Shown in pieces: positions 8,628 through 16,969 of a stretch of 64,000 bases of DNA. How positions within the stretch are numbered: the first letter of the stretch is position 1; each line of letters starts with the position of its first letter. The position numbers and the translations under genes were made by a program. The stretch comes from Cryomorpha sp963836915 (GTDB lineage: Bacteria; Bacteroidota; Bacteroidia; Flavobacteriales_D; Cryomorphaceae): the NCBI GenBank assembly GCA_963836915.1, contig CAWILH010000002.1, positions 3,782,001-3,846,000 of the forward strand, given 5' to 3'. The notes beneath the pieces are model-generated. The model was given only the letters and a program-made list of their open reading frames with translations, was not told where the DNA came from and made no database searches.

Positions 8628-9860
8628 TTATTTGTTTTTTGAGGTTATGTAGTCCAATTCAGCTAAAGCGATATGATAATCCGAAAGGGCAGTGGCTTTC
8701 ATTCGTTGATACTTTAAAATTTGCTGCTGCATCCGCAGGACTTCTTCAAATTCTTTTCCCGAGTTGCTGTAGGCTGAGAAAAGCAGATTTAGGGATTGCT
8801 CTGATTCCTGAATTTGCTCTTCGAATAATTCAATGAGTTCAAGCTGTTTCTGAATCTCAAACCAAATCACTTCATAGGAACTTATCAGACTGTTAGACAC
8901 TTCTTCTTTTTGAAGCACATAGGATTCCTGCATCAATTGTGCTTCCTGTTGGGCAGCTCTGTATTTCCCGCGAAAAATGGGTAGACTCATGGTGACCATA
9001 GGCATTAATACATCTTTACCATTGTCTTCCAGAGCCATGCCAGGACGTTCGCCTACAATTACATAATCTAAACCAATACCAAACTTTGGCAATCCCTGCT
9101 TGATTGCCGCTCTTTCTTGGGCTTGGCTTGCTTGAACCTTTAGATTCAATTCTTCAAGCAAGGGATTTGCAATCAACAATGAATCCTTTCTAAATTCTTG
9201 TGTGGTTTCTTTTAAGAGAAGCGTGTCAATTATTTCTATGGATTCGTTTTCATCTCGATTTAAAAGCTTATTAAGGCGGGTTTCCAGAGGCTTTTTCTTT
9301 TGGTTAAGAATAGATAAGTCAGTGGTTGCATCTTTTAGCATGATGTCCACTCGTAACACATCTACCATTGACCCTTTATCGTTTTGAAATTGGACAGTGG
9401 CAATCTCTTTGTATGAGGATAGGATGCGTTGATTTTCTGCTTCAATCGAAATCAGCTTTTCTAGTTCATAGAGCGGATAATAGGAGGCAGCTACCTGATA
9501 ATAGAGTTTGTTTCGAGCATCCAGAAATTCCTGATACTGCGCTTCCGCCAACAGGGAAGCGGCATCTTTCTGGGCACTTAGCGTCCCAAACCAGGGAAAC
9601 ATTTGTGTTAAAGAGAATCTGGCTTGTTGAGGGCCCACTCTCGTTTCTACAGGAGAGATGAAGTAACCAAAAGACAAATTTGGATCAGGTAAGCTGCTCA
9701 CCTGTGTGACCCTTTGCATTGCTGCTTCAAAGTTTTTGTATTTGGCCAAAAGCCCAGGGTTTTTTTCTGCGGCCGTTTGGAAATAGTCTTCTAGTGTTTG
9801 AGCATTTCCTGATAAGTGAAAGCCCAAGGCAATGAATATGATTAAGATATATTTCTTCAT
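8628..9860 (-). CDS. cusC: TolC/CusC-family outer membrane efflux protein
   Basis: A 410-aa outer-membrane channel. I chose the ATG ending at 9860 because it gives a clean signal peptide (MKKYILIIFIALGFHLSG, cleavage near GNAQ) and overlaps the stop of the CusA-like gene by 4 nt. The body shows the repeated long helices of the outer membrane efflux protein family (YQEFLDARNKLYYQVAAS, SNSLISSYEVIWFEIQKQ). It should complete the tripartite CusA-CusB-CusC complex. It starts at the end of cusA and is followed immediately by the permease gene. Confidence 0.88.
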   Translation of the reverse strand: MKKYILIIFIALGFHLSGNAQTLEDYFQTAAEKNPGLLAKYKNFEAAMQRVTQVSSLPDPNLSFGYFISPVETRVGPQQARFSLTQMFPWFGTLSAQKDAASLLAEAQYQEFLDARNKLYYQVAASYYPLYELEKLISIEAENQRILSSYKEIATVQFQNDKGSMVDVLRVDIMLKDATTDLSILNQKKKPLETRLNKLLNRDENESIEIIDTLLLKETTQEFRKDSLLIANPLLEELNLKVQASQAQERAAIKQGLPKFGIGLDYVIVGERPGMALEDNGKDVLMPMVTMSLPIFRGKYRAAQQEAQLMQESYVLQKEEVSNSLISSYEVIWFEIQKQLELIELFEEQIQESEQSLNLLFSAYSNSGKEFEEVLRMQQQILKYQRMKATALSDYHIALAELDYITSKNK

Positions 9861-12800
9861 GATTGAGCTTTTTTGATTTTGCGTTCTTCTCTCCAACAGT
9901 AAAGCACTGGTACAATGAAATAAGTGATAGCTGCAAATAGCATCCCACCAAAGGCTGGTATTGCCATGGGTATCATTATATCAGACCCACGGCCTGTTGA
10001 AGTTAGGATAGGGAGCAAGGCAATAATGGTAGTGGCAGAAGTCATCACAGCAGGTTTTATCCTTCGCTGACCTGCTTCTACAGTGGCTGCTCTAATGCCT
10101 TTAAGGTGGTCTGTTTTGTTTCGCTTAAAACTCTGATCTAAATAAGTGGCCATCAAAACGCCATCATCAGTTGCGATACCAAATAGGGCTATAAAACCGA
10201 CCCAAACTGCTACACTGAGATTGATGGTGTGAATTTGGAATAGGTCTCTGAAGTTGGTGCCGAATATGGAAAAGTCGGCAAACCATATTTGACCGTACAG
10301 CCAAAGGATAATGAAACCACCACTAAAGGCCATGGCAATACCTGTAAACACCATTAAGGATGTGGATACAGATTTGAACTGAAAATAGAGAATTAAGAAA
10401 ACGATTCCCAGAACCAACGGCACGATTATGGACAGCCGTTTTTCTGCTCTAACCTGATTTTCGTAGCTTCCTGAAAATTTGTAGCTCACTCCTGAAGGAA
10501 CTGTCAATTGTCCTGAGTCAATCTTGTTTTGAATTGCCTGTTGAGCATCGTTTACAACAGTGACTTCAGAGAAACCATCCATTTTATCGAACAGAACATA
10601 ACCAACCAAAAAGGTTTCTTCACTCTTGATGGCTTGAGGCCCCCTTACGTATTCAAAATCTATAATTTGAGATAGCGGGATTTGGGCGCCTGTAGGTGTT
10701 GCCATTAATATTTTACCAAGAGCTGAGGGGTCATCCCTAAGTTCTCTTGGATAGCGAACCCTGACAGGGAAACGCTCACGTCCTTCTACCGTAGAGGTGA
10801 TCTTCATACCACCAATAGCGGTTTCGATGGTTTGTTGAACATCTTCGATGTTTAGCCCATACCGTGAAATTTCATCACGATTGATATTCAAGTGCAGATA
10901 AGGTTTGCCAACGATACGGTCGGCAAAGACCGCTTCTCGTTTTACCGATGGCACTTCTTTCAGGATGCTTTCAAGCTGCAAGCCAAAGTCTTCTATCGTT
11001 CTCAGGTCTGGGCCATAAACTTTTATTCCCATAGGAGCACGCATGCCCGTTTGAAGCATTACCAACCGCGTTTCTATAGGCTGAAGCTTAGGGGCTGAAG
11101 TAACCCCTGGAATCTTGGTAACTTTGACAATTTCATTCCAGATGTCATCTGGAGACTTAATCTCTTTACGCCAATTACGGTAGTATTTACCATTATCATC
11201 GGCCATTAAATCGCTCGCATCAATTCCCTGTTTCAGACCTTCTTGGTTACTCAGGGTATCACCCGAAACGGTGATGAAGCGATTGTTATCACCTACTTTA
11301 AACCTTTGTCTATGCCCTTTTTTGTTGAGAATGTATTCAGATTTGTAATTGATAATGTTTTCATACATTGAAATGGGAGCAGGGTCAAGAGCAGATTCTA
11401 CCCGTCCTAATTTACCTACCGTCAATTCCACTTCAGGTATATTGGTTAGCAACATATCCAACTGACCAACTACTCTGCGGTTGTACTCCATACCTGAGTG
11501 TGGCATGGAGGTGGGCATGAGTAGAAAACTGCCTTCATCGAGTGAAGGCATGAACTCCTTGCCAATTCCTGAAAAGGTATGCGCCAATTCAGACCAAACT
11601 TGAGTCTTGTTGATGTTCCAGCCTACGGATTCGAATCCTTTGGAAACAAAACCGAAAACGGTGTTGAAACCAAGCCAAATGTTGGCCGCCAGCAGAATAA
11701 GCAAAGAAGGAATGACAAGAAACTTTGTTTTATTATCAAGGCACCAATGCAGAATTCTTTTGTATTGGTATTCTAATAGAGTGAAGCTGCCCAAGATTAC
11801 AGCCACTAGTATCGCCACAAATACGAAGTTGATGGGGAGAGACTTTGATGCCCCCAGTGGTAACCAGTATTTTGCCAAGAGCCAGGTAACGCCTATTAAT
11901 ACGATGATTAACTCTGCGTATTGGTATAAAAAGAGAACGGGTTTCGGAAAGTTCTTGCTGTTGGCATTTAAGAATTGTTTGAGAATGCCTATTGCACCAA
12001 AGAGAAATAGCATCACTCCACCCCAAACCTGACCAAAAGCCAGTGCGACTACCCCAATGATGAGAAGTGCGTAGCTACCGTACTTTTTGAGCAGATTGTT
12101 CTTGATTTTGAACCCGAAAAACCAATGTGCCAGAGTTGGCATGATTAGCAGACTCACCAGCAATGCAGCAATCAGGGCAAAGGTTTTGGTAAAGGCCAAA
12201 GGCCCAAAGAGCTTTCCTTCGGCTGCTTGCATGGTGAATACAGGAATGAAGCTCACAATGGTGGTAGAAACTGCTGTTAAAATAGCGGTAGCCACTTCTG
12301 ACGCTCCGTTGTAAATAGTGTCAATCAGTTTCTGCCCAGGTGGGGCTTCATCAATGTGTTTGATTATATTTTCGGATAATATGACACCCAAGTCCACCAT
12401 GGTACCAATGGCAATTGCAATACCCGATAGCGCAACGATGTTGGCATCCACTCCAAAGTAACGCATGGCGATAAACACCATGAGCACAGCAATAGGTAGT
12501 ATGCTTGAAATGAGAAAAGAAGCTCTAAGATTATACACCATTACAATCACTACTAAAATGGTAATGAGTACTTGCAGTGAAATGGCTTCTTCGAGCGTGC
12601 CTAGGGTTTCGTAAATCAATTCCGAACGGTCGTAGAAGGGCACGATGGTTAATTGAGATTCTCTGCCATCTGCTAAAATTTTCTGCGGAAGCCCAGGTGC
12701 TATTTCTTTTATTTTCTCTTTTACATTGTTGATGACCTGCAAAGGGTTGGCACCATAGCGTGCCACAACTACTCCGCCCACTACTTCTGCGCCATCTTTG

Positions 12801-13681
12801 TCGAGCAAGCCCCTGCGAGTAGCAGGACCAAGCGAAACCACACCAATATCTTTTATTCGTACAGGCACATTGTCCTGCACGGCAACCACGGCTTTTTCAA
12901 TGTCTTCAACTTTTTTTACATAGCCCAAACCACGTACTAAGTATTCTGCTTGGTTGATCTCGATGGTTTTTGCACCTACATCTTTATTCGATTTTTGAAC
13001 TGCCTGCATTACTCTGTGCAAAGGGATGTCGTAAGCTTTGAGTGCATCAGGATTCACGTCTATTTGATACTCTTGCACAAATCCACCAATAGAGGCTACT
13101 TCTGAAACCCCTTCTGTTGCATTGAGTCCATACTTCACATAGAAATCTTGAACCGTACGTATTTCGTGTAAGTCCCAACCACCTGTTGGGTTGCCGTTTT
13201 TGTCTCTTCCTTCGATGGTGTACCAATATACTTGACCTAAAGCGGTAGCATCAGGCCCCAAAGCAGGTTGCACTGCATCAGGCAATAATCCTGACGGTAG
13301 GGAGTTGAGTTTTTCCAGGATACGGGAGCGCGACCAATAGAATTCTACATCTTCTGAAAAGATGATATAAATGCTTGAGAACCCAAAGATGGATGAACTG
13401 CGAATGGATTTTACACCAGGTATACCCAGCAAGTACGTGGTTAGAGGATAAGAAATCTGGTCTTCGATGTCTTGTGGCGATCGACCTTGCCATTGGGTAA
13501 AAACGATTTGCTGGTTTTCGCCAATATCAGGTATGGCATCAACGGGTACAGGGTCGGACGGGAGAGCGCCCACTTGCCATCCAAAAGGTGCGGTGATGAT
13601 ACCCCAGGCGATAAAAGCCATGAGCATGAGAACAGTCACCAACTTGTTCTCTAAGAAATATTTAATGATTCTATTAAGCAT
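9857..13681 (-). CDS. cusA: CusA-type heavy-metal RND efflux pump
   Basis: A 1274-aa inner-membrane proton-driven pump. The N-terminus has the HME-RND signature (DPVPVDAIPDIGENQ, then SYPLTTYLLGIPGVKSIRS). The TM4 region is IAIAIGTMVDLGVILSENI, the monovalent Cu/Ag-type charged motif. The protein is about 230 residues longer than E. coli CusA. The extra length is hydrophobic helices at about 530-660 and a polar insertion at about 800-870; such long forms occur in Bacteroidota. It is the first gene of a set overlapping with cusC. A dyad-symmetric element lies 17-41 nt upstream of its start. Confidence 0.93.
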   Translation of the reverse strand: MLNRIIKYFLENKLVTVLMLMAFIAWGIITAPFGWQVGALPSDPVPVDAIPDIGENQQIVFTQWQGRSPQDIEDQISYPLTTYLLGIPGVKSIRSSSIFGFSSIYIIFSEDVEFYWSRSRILEKLNSLPSGLLPDAVQPALGPDATALGQVYWYTIEGRDKNGNPTGGWDLHEIRTVQDFYVKYGLNATEGVSEVASIGGFVQEYQIDVNPDALKAYDIPLHRVMQAVQKSNKDVGAKTIEINQAEYLVRGLGYVKKVEDIEKAVVAVQDNVPVRIKDIGVVSLGPATRRGLLDKDGAEVVGGVVVARYGANPLQVINNVKEKIKEIAPGLPQKILADGRESQLTIVPFYDRSELIYETLGTLEEAISLQVLITILVVIVMVYNLRASFLISSILPIAVLMVFIAMRYFGVDANIVALSGIAIAIGTMVDLGVILSENIIKHIDEAPPGQKLIDTIYNGASEVATAILTAVSTTIVSFIPVFTMQAAEGKLFGPLAFTKTFALIAALLVSLLIMPTLAHWFFGFKIKNNLLKKYGSYALLIIGVVALAFGQVWGGVMLFLFGAIGILKQFLNANSKNFPKPVLFLYQYAELIIVLIGVTWLLAKYWLPLGASKSLPINFVFVAILVAVILGSFTLLEYQYKRILHWCLDNKTKFLVIPSLLILLAANIWLGFNTVFGFVSKGFESVGWNINKTQVWSELAHTFSGIGKEFMPSLDEGSFLLMPTSMPHSGMEYNRRVVGQLDMLLTNIPEVELTVGKLGRVESALDPAPISMYENIINYKSEYILNKKGHRQRFKVGDNNRFITVSGDTLSNQEGLKQGIDASDLMADDNGKYYRNWRKEIKSPDDIWNEIVKVTKIPGVTSAPKLQPIETRLVMLQTGMRAPMGIKVYGPDLRTIEDFGLQLESILKEVPSVKREAVFADRIVGKPYLHLNINRDEISRYGLNIEDVQQTIETAIGGMKITSTVEGRERFPVRVRYPRELRDDPSALGKILMATPTGAQIPLSQIIDFEYVRGPQAIKSEETFLVGYVLFDKMDGFSEVTVVNDAQQAIQNKIDSGQLTVPSGVSYKFSGSYENQVRAEKRLSIIVPLVLGIVFLILYFQFKSVSTSLMVFTGIAMAFSGGFIILWLYGQIWFADFSIFGTNFRDLFQIHTINLSVAVWVGFIALFGIATDDGVLMATYLDQSFKRNKTDHLKGIRAATVEAGQRRIKPAVMTSATTIIALLPILTSTGRGSDIMIPMAIPAFGGMLFAAITYFIVPVLYCWREERKIKKAQS

Positions 13682-13697
13682 AATACAATTGATGTTG

Positions 13698-13722
13698 ATT
13701 GAACAGAAATAGATTGTTCAAT
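13698..13722. promoter_or_regulatory. Dyad element upstream of cusA
   Basis: ATTGAACA (13698-13705) and TGTTCAAT (13715-13722) form a perfect 8-bp inverted repeat with a 9-nt spacer. It starts 17 nt upstream of the CusA start codon at 13681. A second small hairpin, TGGCA-AAAAA-TGCCA, overlaps its edge at 13722-13736. The position fits an operator or a leader hairpin. The binding protein is unknown. Confidence 0.4.
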
Positions 13723-13784
13723 GGCAAAAAATGCCAAATTGCTCAGCGATCAATTGACCGAGAGCTTCAAATTGTATTAATGGC

Positions 13785-14213
13785 TTAAATCAAGAAGGTT
13801 TGAAAAAGAACTTGAACGTCTCTTTCAAAGAAGGGAGGGGGATATTCTGAATATAGTGATTGCTCTTTGTCGACAAAGAAGAAAGGCTGGATAAAAACCT
13901 GAACAAAAGCAGCAAAGAAAAAAGGATTAACTACAGATGCAGAGGGCTGAGTTTTAGCAATGTCATCTGTTTGAATGACTTGATGCTGATTTTCACAGCA
14001 AGGCTTAGCTTTAATCTGCTCATCTTCAGATGGCATGTGCTCACATTCCTGTTCCATATCTTCCATGCCGCAGTTAGGATTTCCCAAGCCCAGGGTAAAA
14101 GTAGTCTCTACCGCTTTGCCACCACAGAAATGTGTATTCATAGCTAAACCAATGTTGGAAACCAACATGAGTAAGACAAGTGATATGGAAATTACTTTTT
14201 TCAAGATTTTCAA
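13785..14213 (-). CDS. HYC_CC_PP family small Cys/His-rich protein
   Basis: A 142-aa exported protein with signal MKILKKVISISLVLLMLVS. It contains HFCGG, a Cys/Met/His-rich acidic middle (NPNCGMEDMEQECEHM), KPCCEN, and a C-terminal EYPPPF. This is the pattern after which the HYC_CC_PP family is named. Members sit beside copper or heavy-metal efflux genes in Bacteroidota. It is inferred to bind metal outside the cytoplasm. It lies about 100 nt upstream of cusA on the same strand and about 55 nt downstream of the HMA-MauE gene. Confidence 0.75.
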   Translation of the reverse strand: MKILKKVISISLVLLMLVSNIGLAMNTHFCGGKAVETTFTLGLGNPNCGMEDMEQECEHMPSEDEQIKAKPCCENQHQVIQTDDIAKTQPSASVVNPFFFAAFVQVFIQPFFFVDKEQSLYSEYPPPFFERDVQVLFQTFLI

Positions 14214-14268
14214 AGATACGAAATTAGTACTGGATGTCTTACAGAATTTTGACTGCGGTTTACAAGAT

Positions 14269-14997
14269 TTAGTAACTAAAAAGCATAAATACGGCCATTC
14301 CCACCATGGTTAAATCTTCGACAATGGTTACAGTGCTCATAGGTAAGTTAAAAACATCTCCAAGGCAGGCACATCTGATTTTTCTCTTATCAAGGTTACT
14401 CTTTATAACTCCAATACTGCTTACTCCTAAAATAATGGCAGTACTGATGTTCGTTATAAGCGGTGCCAGGTTGATTAAATATAAAACTCCCAGGGTTAAT
14501 TCCACGAAGGGATAGATATATCCCCAACCCGACCATCTAGCAGCAATTATATCATACATTTTGTAGGAGTGTGCAAAGCCTTTGAGGTTTAATAGTTTGA
14601 AAAAGGCGAAGACAATGAAAAAGCCCGCCATAAAATGACGCATCCACTGCATTGTTGAAAATGAGGCGAAAGGAAACTGTGAGAGTGCGGAAACGGCTGC
14701 TATAAATGAAACAATAAGCAATAGTGGCTTGTATGTACTTATAGACTTATTTGGAAATTGAGCTATTGTGTTTTCCTGCACAGAAGGAGTTTCCGATATG
14801 GAATAATCTCCCGCTTTCTTGACAAGGGCTTCTAGAAATTCAATAGCAATGGGTTCATTTAAATTCAACTGTGCTTGTGGGAAATCAAGCTGAACATGAG
14901 CTTCCTTGATTTCAGAAGCTGTCAGCAATTGTTTTTTTACACTTGCCACACATCCACCGCAGGTCATTCCTTCAATTTTGTATGTTCTACTATGCAT
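14269..14997 (-). CDS. HMA domain fused to MauE/DoxX-type membrane protein
   Basis: A 242-aa protein. Residues 1-70 are a heavy-metal-associated domain with the metal-binding motif MTCGGC (Cys13, Cys16). A linker and four membrane segments follow, with the MauE/DoxX-like layout (RHFMAGFFIVFAFFKLLN, GWGYIYPFVELTLGVLYL). The C-terminal part has CACLGDVFNLPMSTVTIVED, typical of MauE-like proteins next to metal or thiol-redox genes. It lies between the HYC_CC_PP gene and the AraC regulator. It is inferred to take metal from, or pass it to, a membrane partner; the transport function is not proven. Confidence 0.8.
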   Translation of the reverse strand: MHSRTYKIEGMTCGGCVASVKKQLLTASEIKEAHVQLDFPQAQLNLNEPIAIEFLEALVKKAGDYSISETPSVQENTIAQFPNKSISTYKPLLLIVSFIAAVSALSQFPFASFSTMQWMRHFMAGFFIVFAFFKLLNLKGFAHSYKMYDIIAARWSGWGYIYPFVELTLGVLYLINLAPLITNISTAIILGVSSIGVIKSNLDKRKIRCACLGDVFNLPMSTVTIVEDLTMVGMAVFMLFSY

Positions 14998-15084
14998 TGC
15001 CTATCCTTTTTTGGAATCACAAAATTGGGAAATCACCTGTCTTAGAACATTACATAATATTGACTTTGGTTTATGAAATTGCGA

Positions 15085-15657
15085 TTAGAGCTTATCTAAG
15101 GGCTTTCTGTGGTGACTCGTTTGACCTTTGAATTGAGTAGGGGTCATTCCCGTTTCTTTCTTGAACTGAGACGATAGATGCGCTACACTGCTATAGTTCA
15201 TTTCATTGGCTATCTCCGATAAGGTCATTTGGTTGTAAATCAAATACTCTTTGACCTTTTCAATTTTTTGAAGGACAATGAATTTCTCAATGGTAATCCC
15301 TTCAACGGATGAGAACAGCCTGCTCAAGTATGCGTATTCATGGTGCAGTTTATCAGAAATTAAAGAAGAAAAGTTGATGGAAAGGGGTTCTTGCGTGTGA
15401 TGAATTTGCTCAATGATTACTGTTTTGATTTTAGAGATAAGAGAAGATTTACCTGGTTCGAGCAATTCAAACCCCAACGAATCTAAATGGATTTCCAGTG
15501 ATTTTAGCTTTTGCTCATCAATTTCTTTTGATAGAAATACCTGACCCAATTGAATGTTTTTATATTGAATTTCAAGTGTTCTGAGTAAGTCCTTCACTGC
15601 CATAATACAGCGTGGGCAAACCATGTTTTTGATGTGTAATAGTTCATTTTGTTTCAT
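15085..15657 (-). CDS. AraC-family regulator with N-terminal HMA-like metal-sensing domain
   Basis: A 190-aa regulator, with the start chosen at the second Met of the open frame (MKQNELLHIKNMVCPRC). Residues 1-75 resemble a heavy-metal-associated fold with CPRC (Cys14, Cys17). Residues about 90-185 form the AraC double helix-turn-helix (LSEIANEMNYSSVAHLSSQ, then FKKETGMTPTQFKG). It is the first gene of the copper module in the direction of transcription and is the probable activator of that module in response to Cu or Ag. A 35-codon remnant of a paralogue lies at 29848-29955. Confidence 0.82.
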   Translation of the reverse strand: MKQNELLHIKNMVCPRCIMAVKDLLRTLEIQYKNIQLGQVFLSKEIDEQKLKSLEIHLDSLGFELLEPGKSSLISKIKTVIIEQIHHTQEPLSINFSSLISDKLHHEYAYLSRLFSSVEGITIEKFIVLQKIEKVKEYLIYNQMTLSEIANEMNYSSVAHLSSQFKKETGMTPTQFKGQTSHHRKPLDKL

Positions 15658-15688
15658 AAGAACCAAAGATTCGTTTAGTGTATTCCAT

Positions 15689-15975
15689 TTATTCTGAATT
15701 CGTCATGTCAGTTTTATTGTTGATAGCGTATCGTATGTCTTTCCTAATATTGTACCAGAAGCCCTGTGCATCCCTGATTAGAGTTGACCGTTTTGTTATG
15801 TGTTTTGATATTTAAATATAGTCATAAGTTGGCCTTGTTTTGATTCTGTTTTTGATAGTTCTTTTAGGTATTGAGTATGGATGTTCTTTCTGGTTTTTGG
15901 CGTTTCTGCATCTAAATGAGCGGCTCTTATTCCATTTTCCTGATAGCGCTCTACAATTGACTTGCTGTGCTCAGC
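15689..15975 (-). pseudogene. Remnant of SF2 helicase gene
   Basis: Two pieces of a gene like the intact helicase at 30007-31446. At 15876-15975 the minus strand reads EHSKSIVERYQENGIRAAHLDA, equal to residues 241-262 of the intact protein. The DNA differs from 30630-30733 at only a few positions over about 100 bp. A one-base insertion then breaks the frame. At 15689-15780 the minus strand encodes GFWYNIRKDIRYAI, matching the intact C-terminus GFWYNVRKDVRSAI but more diverged. About 500 bp between the pieces is missing. The order AraC then helicase mirrors the second junction at 29.8-30.7 kb. Confidence 0.8.
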
Positions 15976-15982
15976 ATCTTTA

Positions 15983-16165
15983 CCTGCATTGGGGTTGAGT
16001 GTTGGCAAAAAAAAAGCAAGTGTGGCACGGTATGGAATGTAGCGCAGCGGAATGGAATAACGGGCTACTCTTGCTGTGCGGTGCTGGAAGTGGGTAAATG
16101 AAGAGAGATAGGTACGAACGAACGGAAAGAACCTACTGGAGGCACATGGGTGTGTGTTGGGTTTA
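15983..16165. repeat. Module-flanking repeat, copy 2
   Basis: Counterpart of 2115-2286. It shares TTGGGGTTG, TTGGCAAAAA with AGCAAGTGT, CTTGCTGTGCGGTGCTG, AAGTGGGTAAATG and a final TGTTGGGTTT, with indels between blocks. It begins directly at the broken edge of the helicase remnant and ends at the stop of the CDF gene. It therefore marks the left border of the second metal module. Confidence 0.65.
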
Positions 16166-16172
16166 GAATCAA

Positions 16173-16964
16173 TCATTTGGCCAAATTCAATATTCTCACG
16201 GCCTCTCTCATTACAAAAGCGAAAACAATGCCGCCAATCGCCAGATCCGGCCACTTACTGTCCAGAAAATAAACCAACACACCGGCCAGGATTACTCCGC
16301 CATTGACAATAATGTCATTGGAGGTAAATATCATACTGGCCTGCATGTGGGCTTCTTCACTTTTGGCTTTGTTGATCAGCCAGAGCGAAACCAGATTACC
16401 AACTAATGCGAGCAGGGAAACAATGATCATCCATTGAAATAATGGTGTTTCGCTTTCGCTGAAAAACCTTCTCAATACTTCTGAAAATCCTAACAAGGCC
16501 AAACCCATCTGGAAATAGCCACTAATTTTAGCTACCCTTTTTTTCCTGGAAATGGCAGCCCCTACAGCAAACAGACTTAGGCCATAGACAATAGAATCCG
16601 CCAGCATATCCAATGAGTCAGCCACCAACCCCATGGAACGGGATATCCATCCTGTAGTCATCTCTACCACAAAGAAGCCAAAATTGATACCCAAAACCCA
16701 CCAAAGGATTTTTCTCTGATGCGAATCGTCTGATGCCAAAGGCATATCAGCGTCTTCCGTAGCTTCCAATCTGTCTTTGAGTTTGAGTTCACCGATGGCT
16801 TGATGAATCTTTTCCACTTCGTCCGTGTGATATACCGTCAGTTTACGATTGGGGATATCAAATGAAAGTTGCTTTACCTCATTGTAAGGTTCCAGCTTCA
16901 TTCGGATTATCTGCTCCTCAGAGGGACAGTCCATTTTTGCAATAGTAAATATGCTTTTCTTCAA
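16173..16964 (-). CDS. CDF-type cation transporter with N-terminal HMA-like domain
   Basis: A 263-aa membrane protein. Residues 1-70 resemble a ferredoxin-like HMA domain with a reduced motif (MDCPSEEQ, single Cys). Residues about 85-260 carry the membrane helices of the cation diffusion facilitator/cation efflux family: GLVADSLDMLADSIVYGLSL has the Asp pair expected in TM2, and MIFTSNDIIVNGGVILAGV the TM5 Asp. The usual cytoplasmic C-terminal domain is absent. It probably exports Zn, Cd or Co with protons. The gene follows the P1B-4 ATPase by 1-5 nt, so the two are cotranscribed. Confidence 0.82.
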   Translation of the reverse strand: MKKSIFTIAKMDCPSEEQIIRMKLEPYNEVKQLSFDIPNRKLTVYHTDEVEKIHQAIGELKLKDRLEATEDADMPLASDDSHQRKILWWVLGINFGFFVVEMTTGWISRSMGLVADSLDMLADSIVYGLSLFAVGAAISRKKRVAKISGYFQMGLALLGFSEVLRRFFSESETPLFQWMIIVSLLALVGNLVSLWLINKAKSEEAHMQASMIFTSNDIIVNGGVILAGVLVYFLDSKWPDLAIGGIVFAFVMREAVRILNLAK

Positions 16965-16969
16965 TTTTA

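Noticed and set aside
15796..16254. Minus-strand open frame of 152 codons
   Set aside because: It joins the end of the CDF gene in another frame, the noncoding repeat and the helicase remnant. It is a chance fusion, not a gene, although it revealed the remnant.
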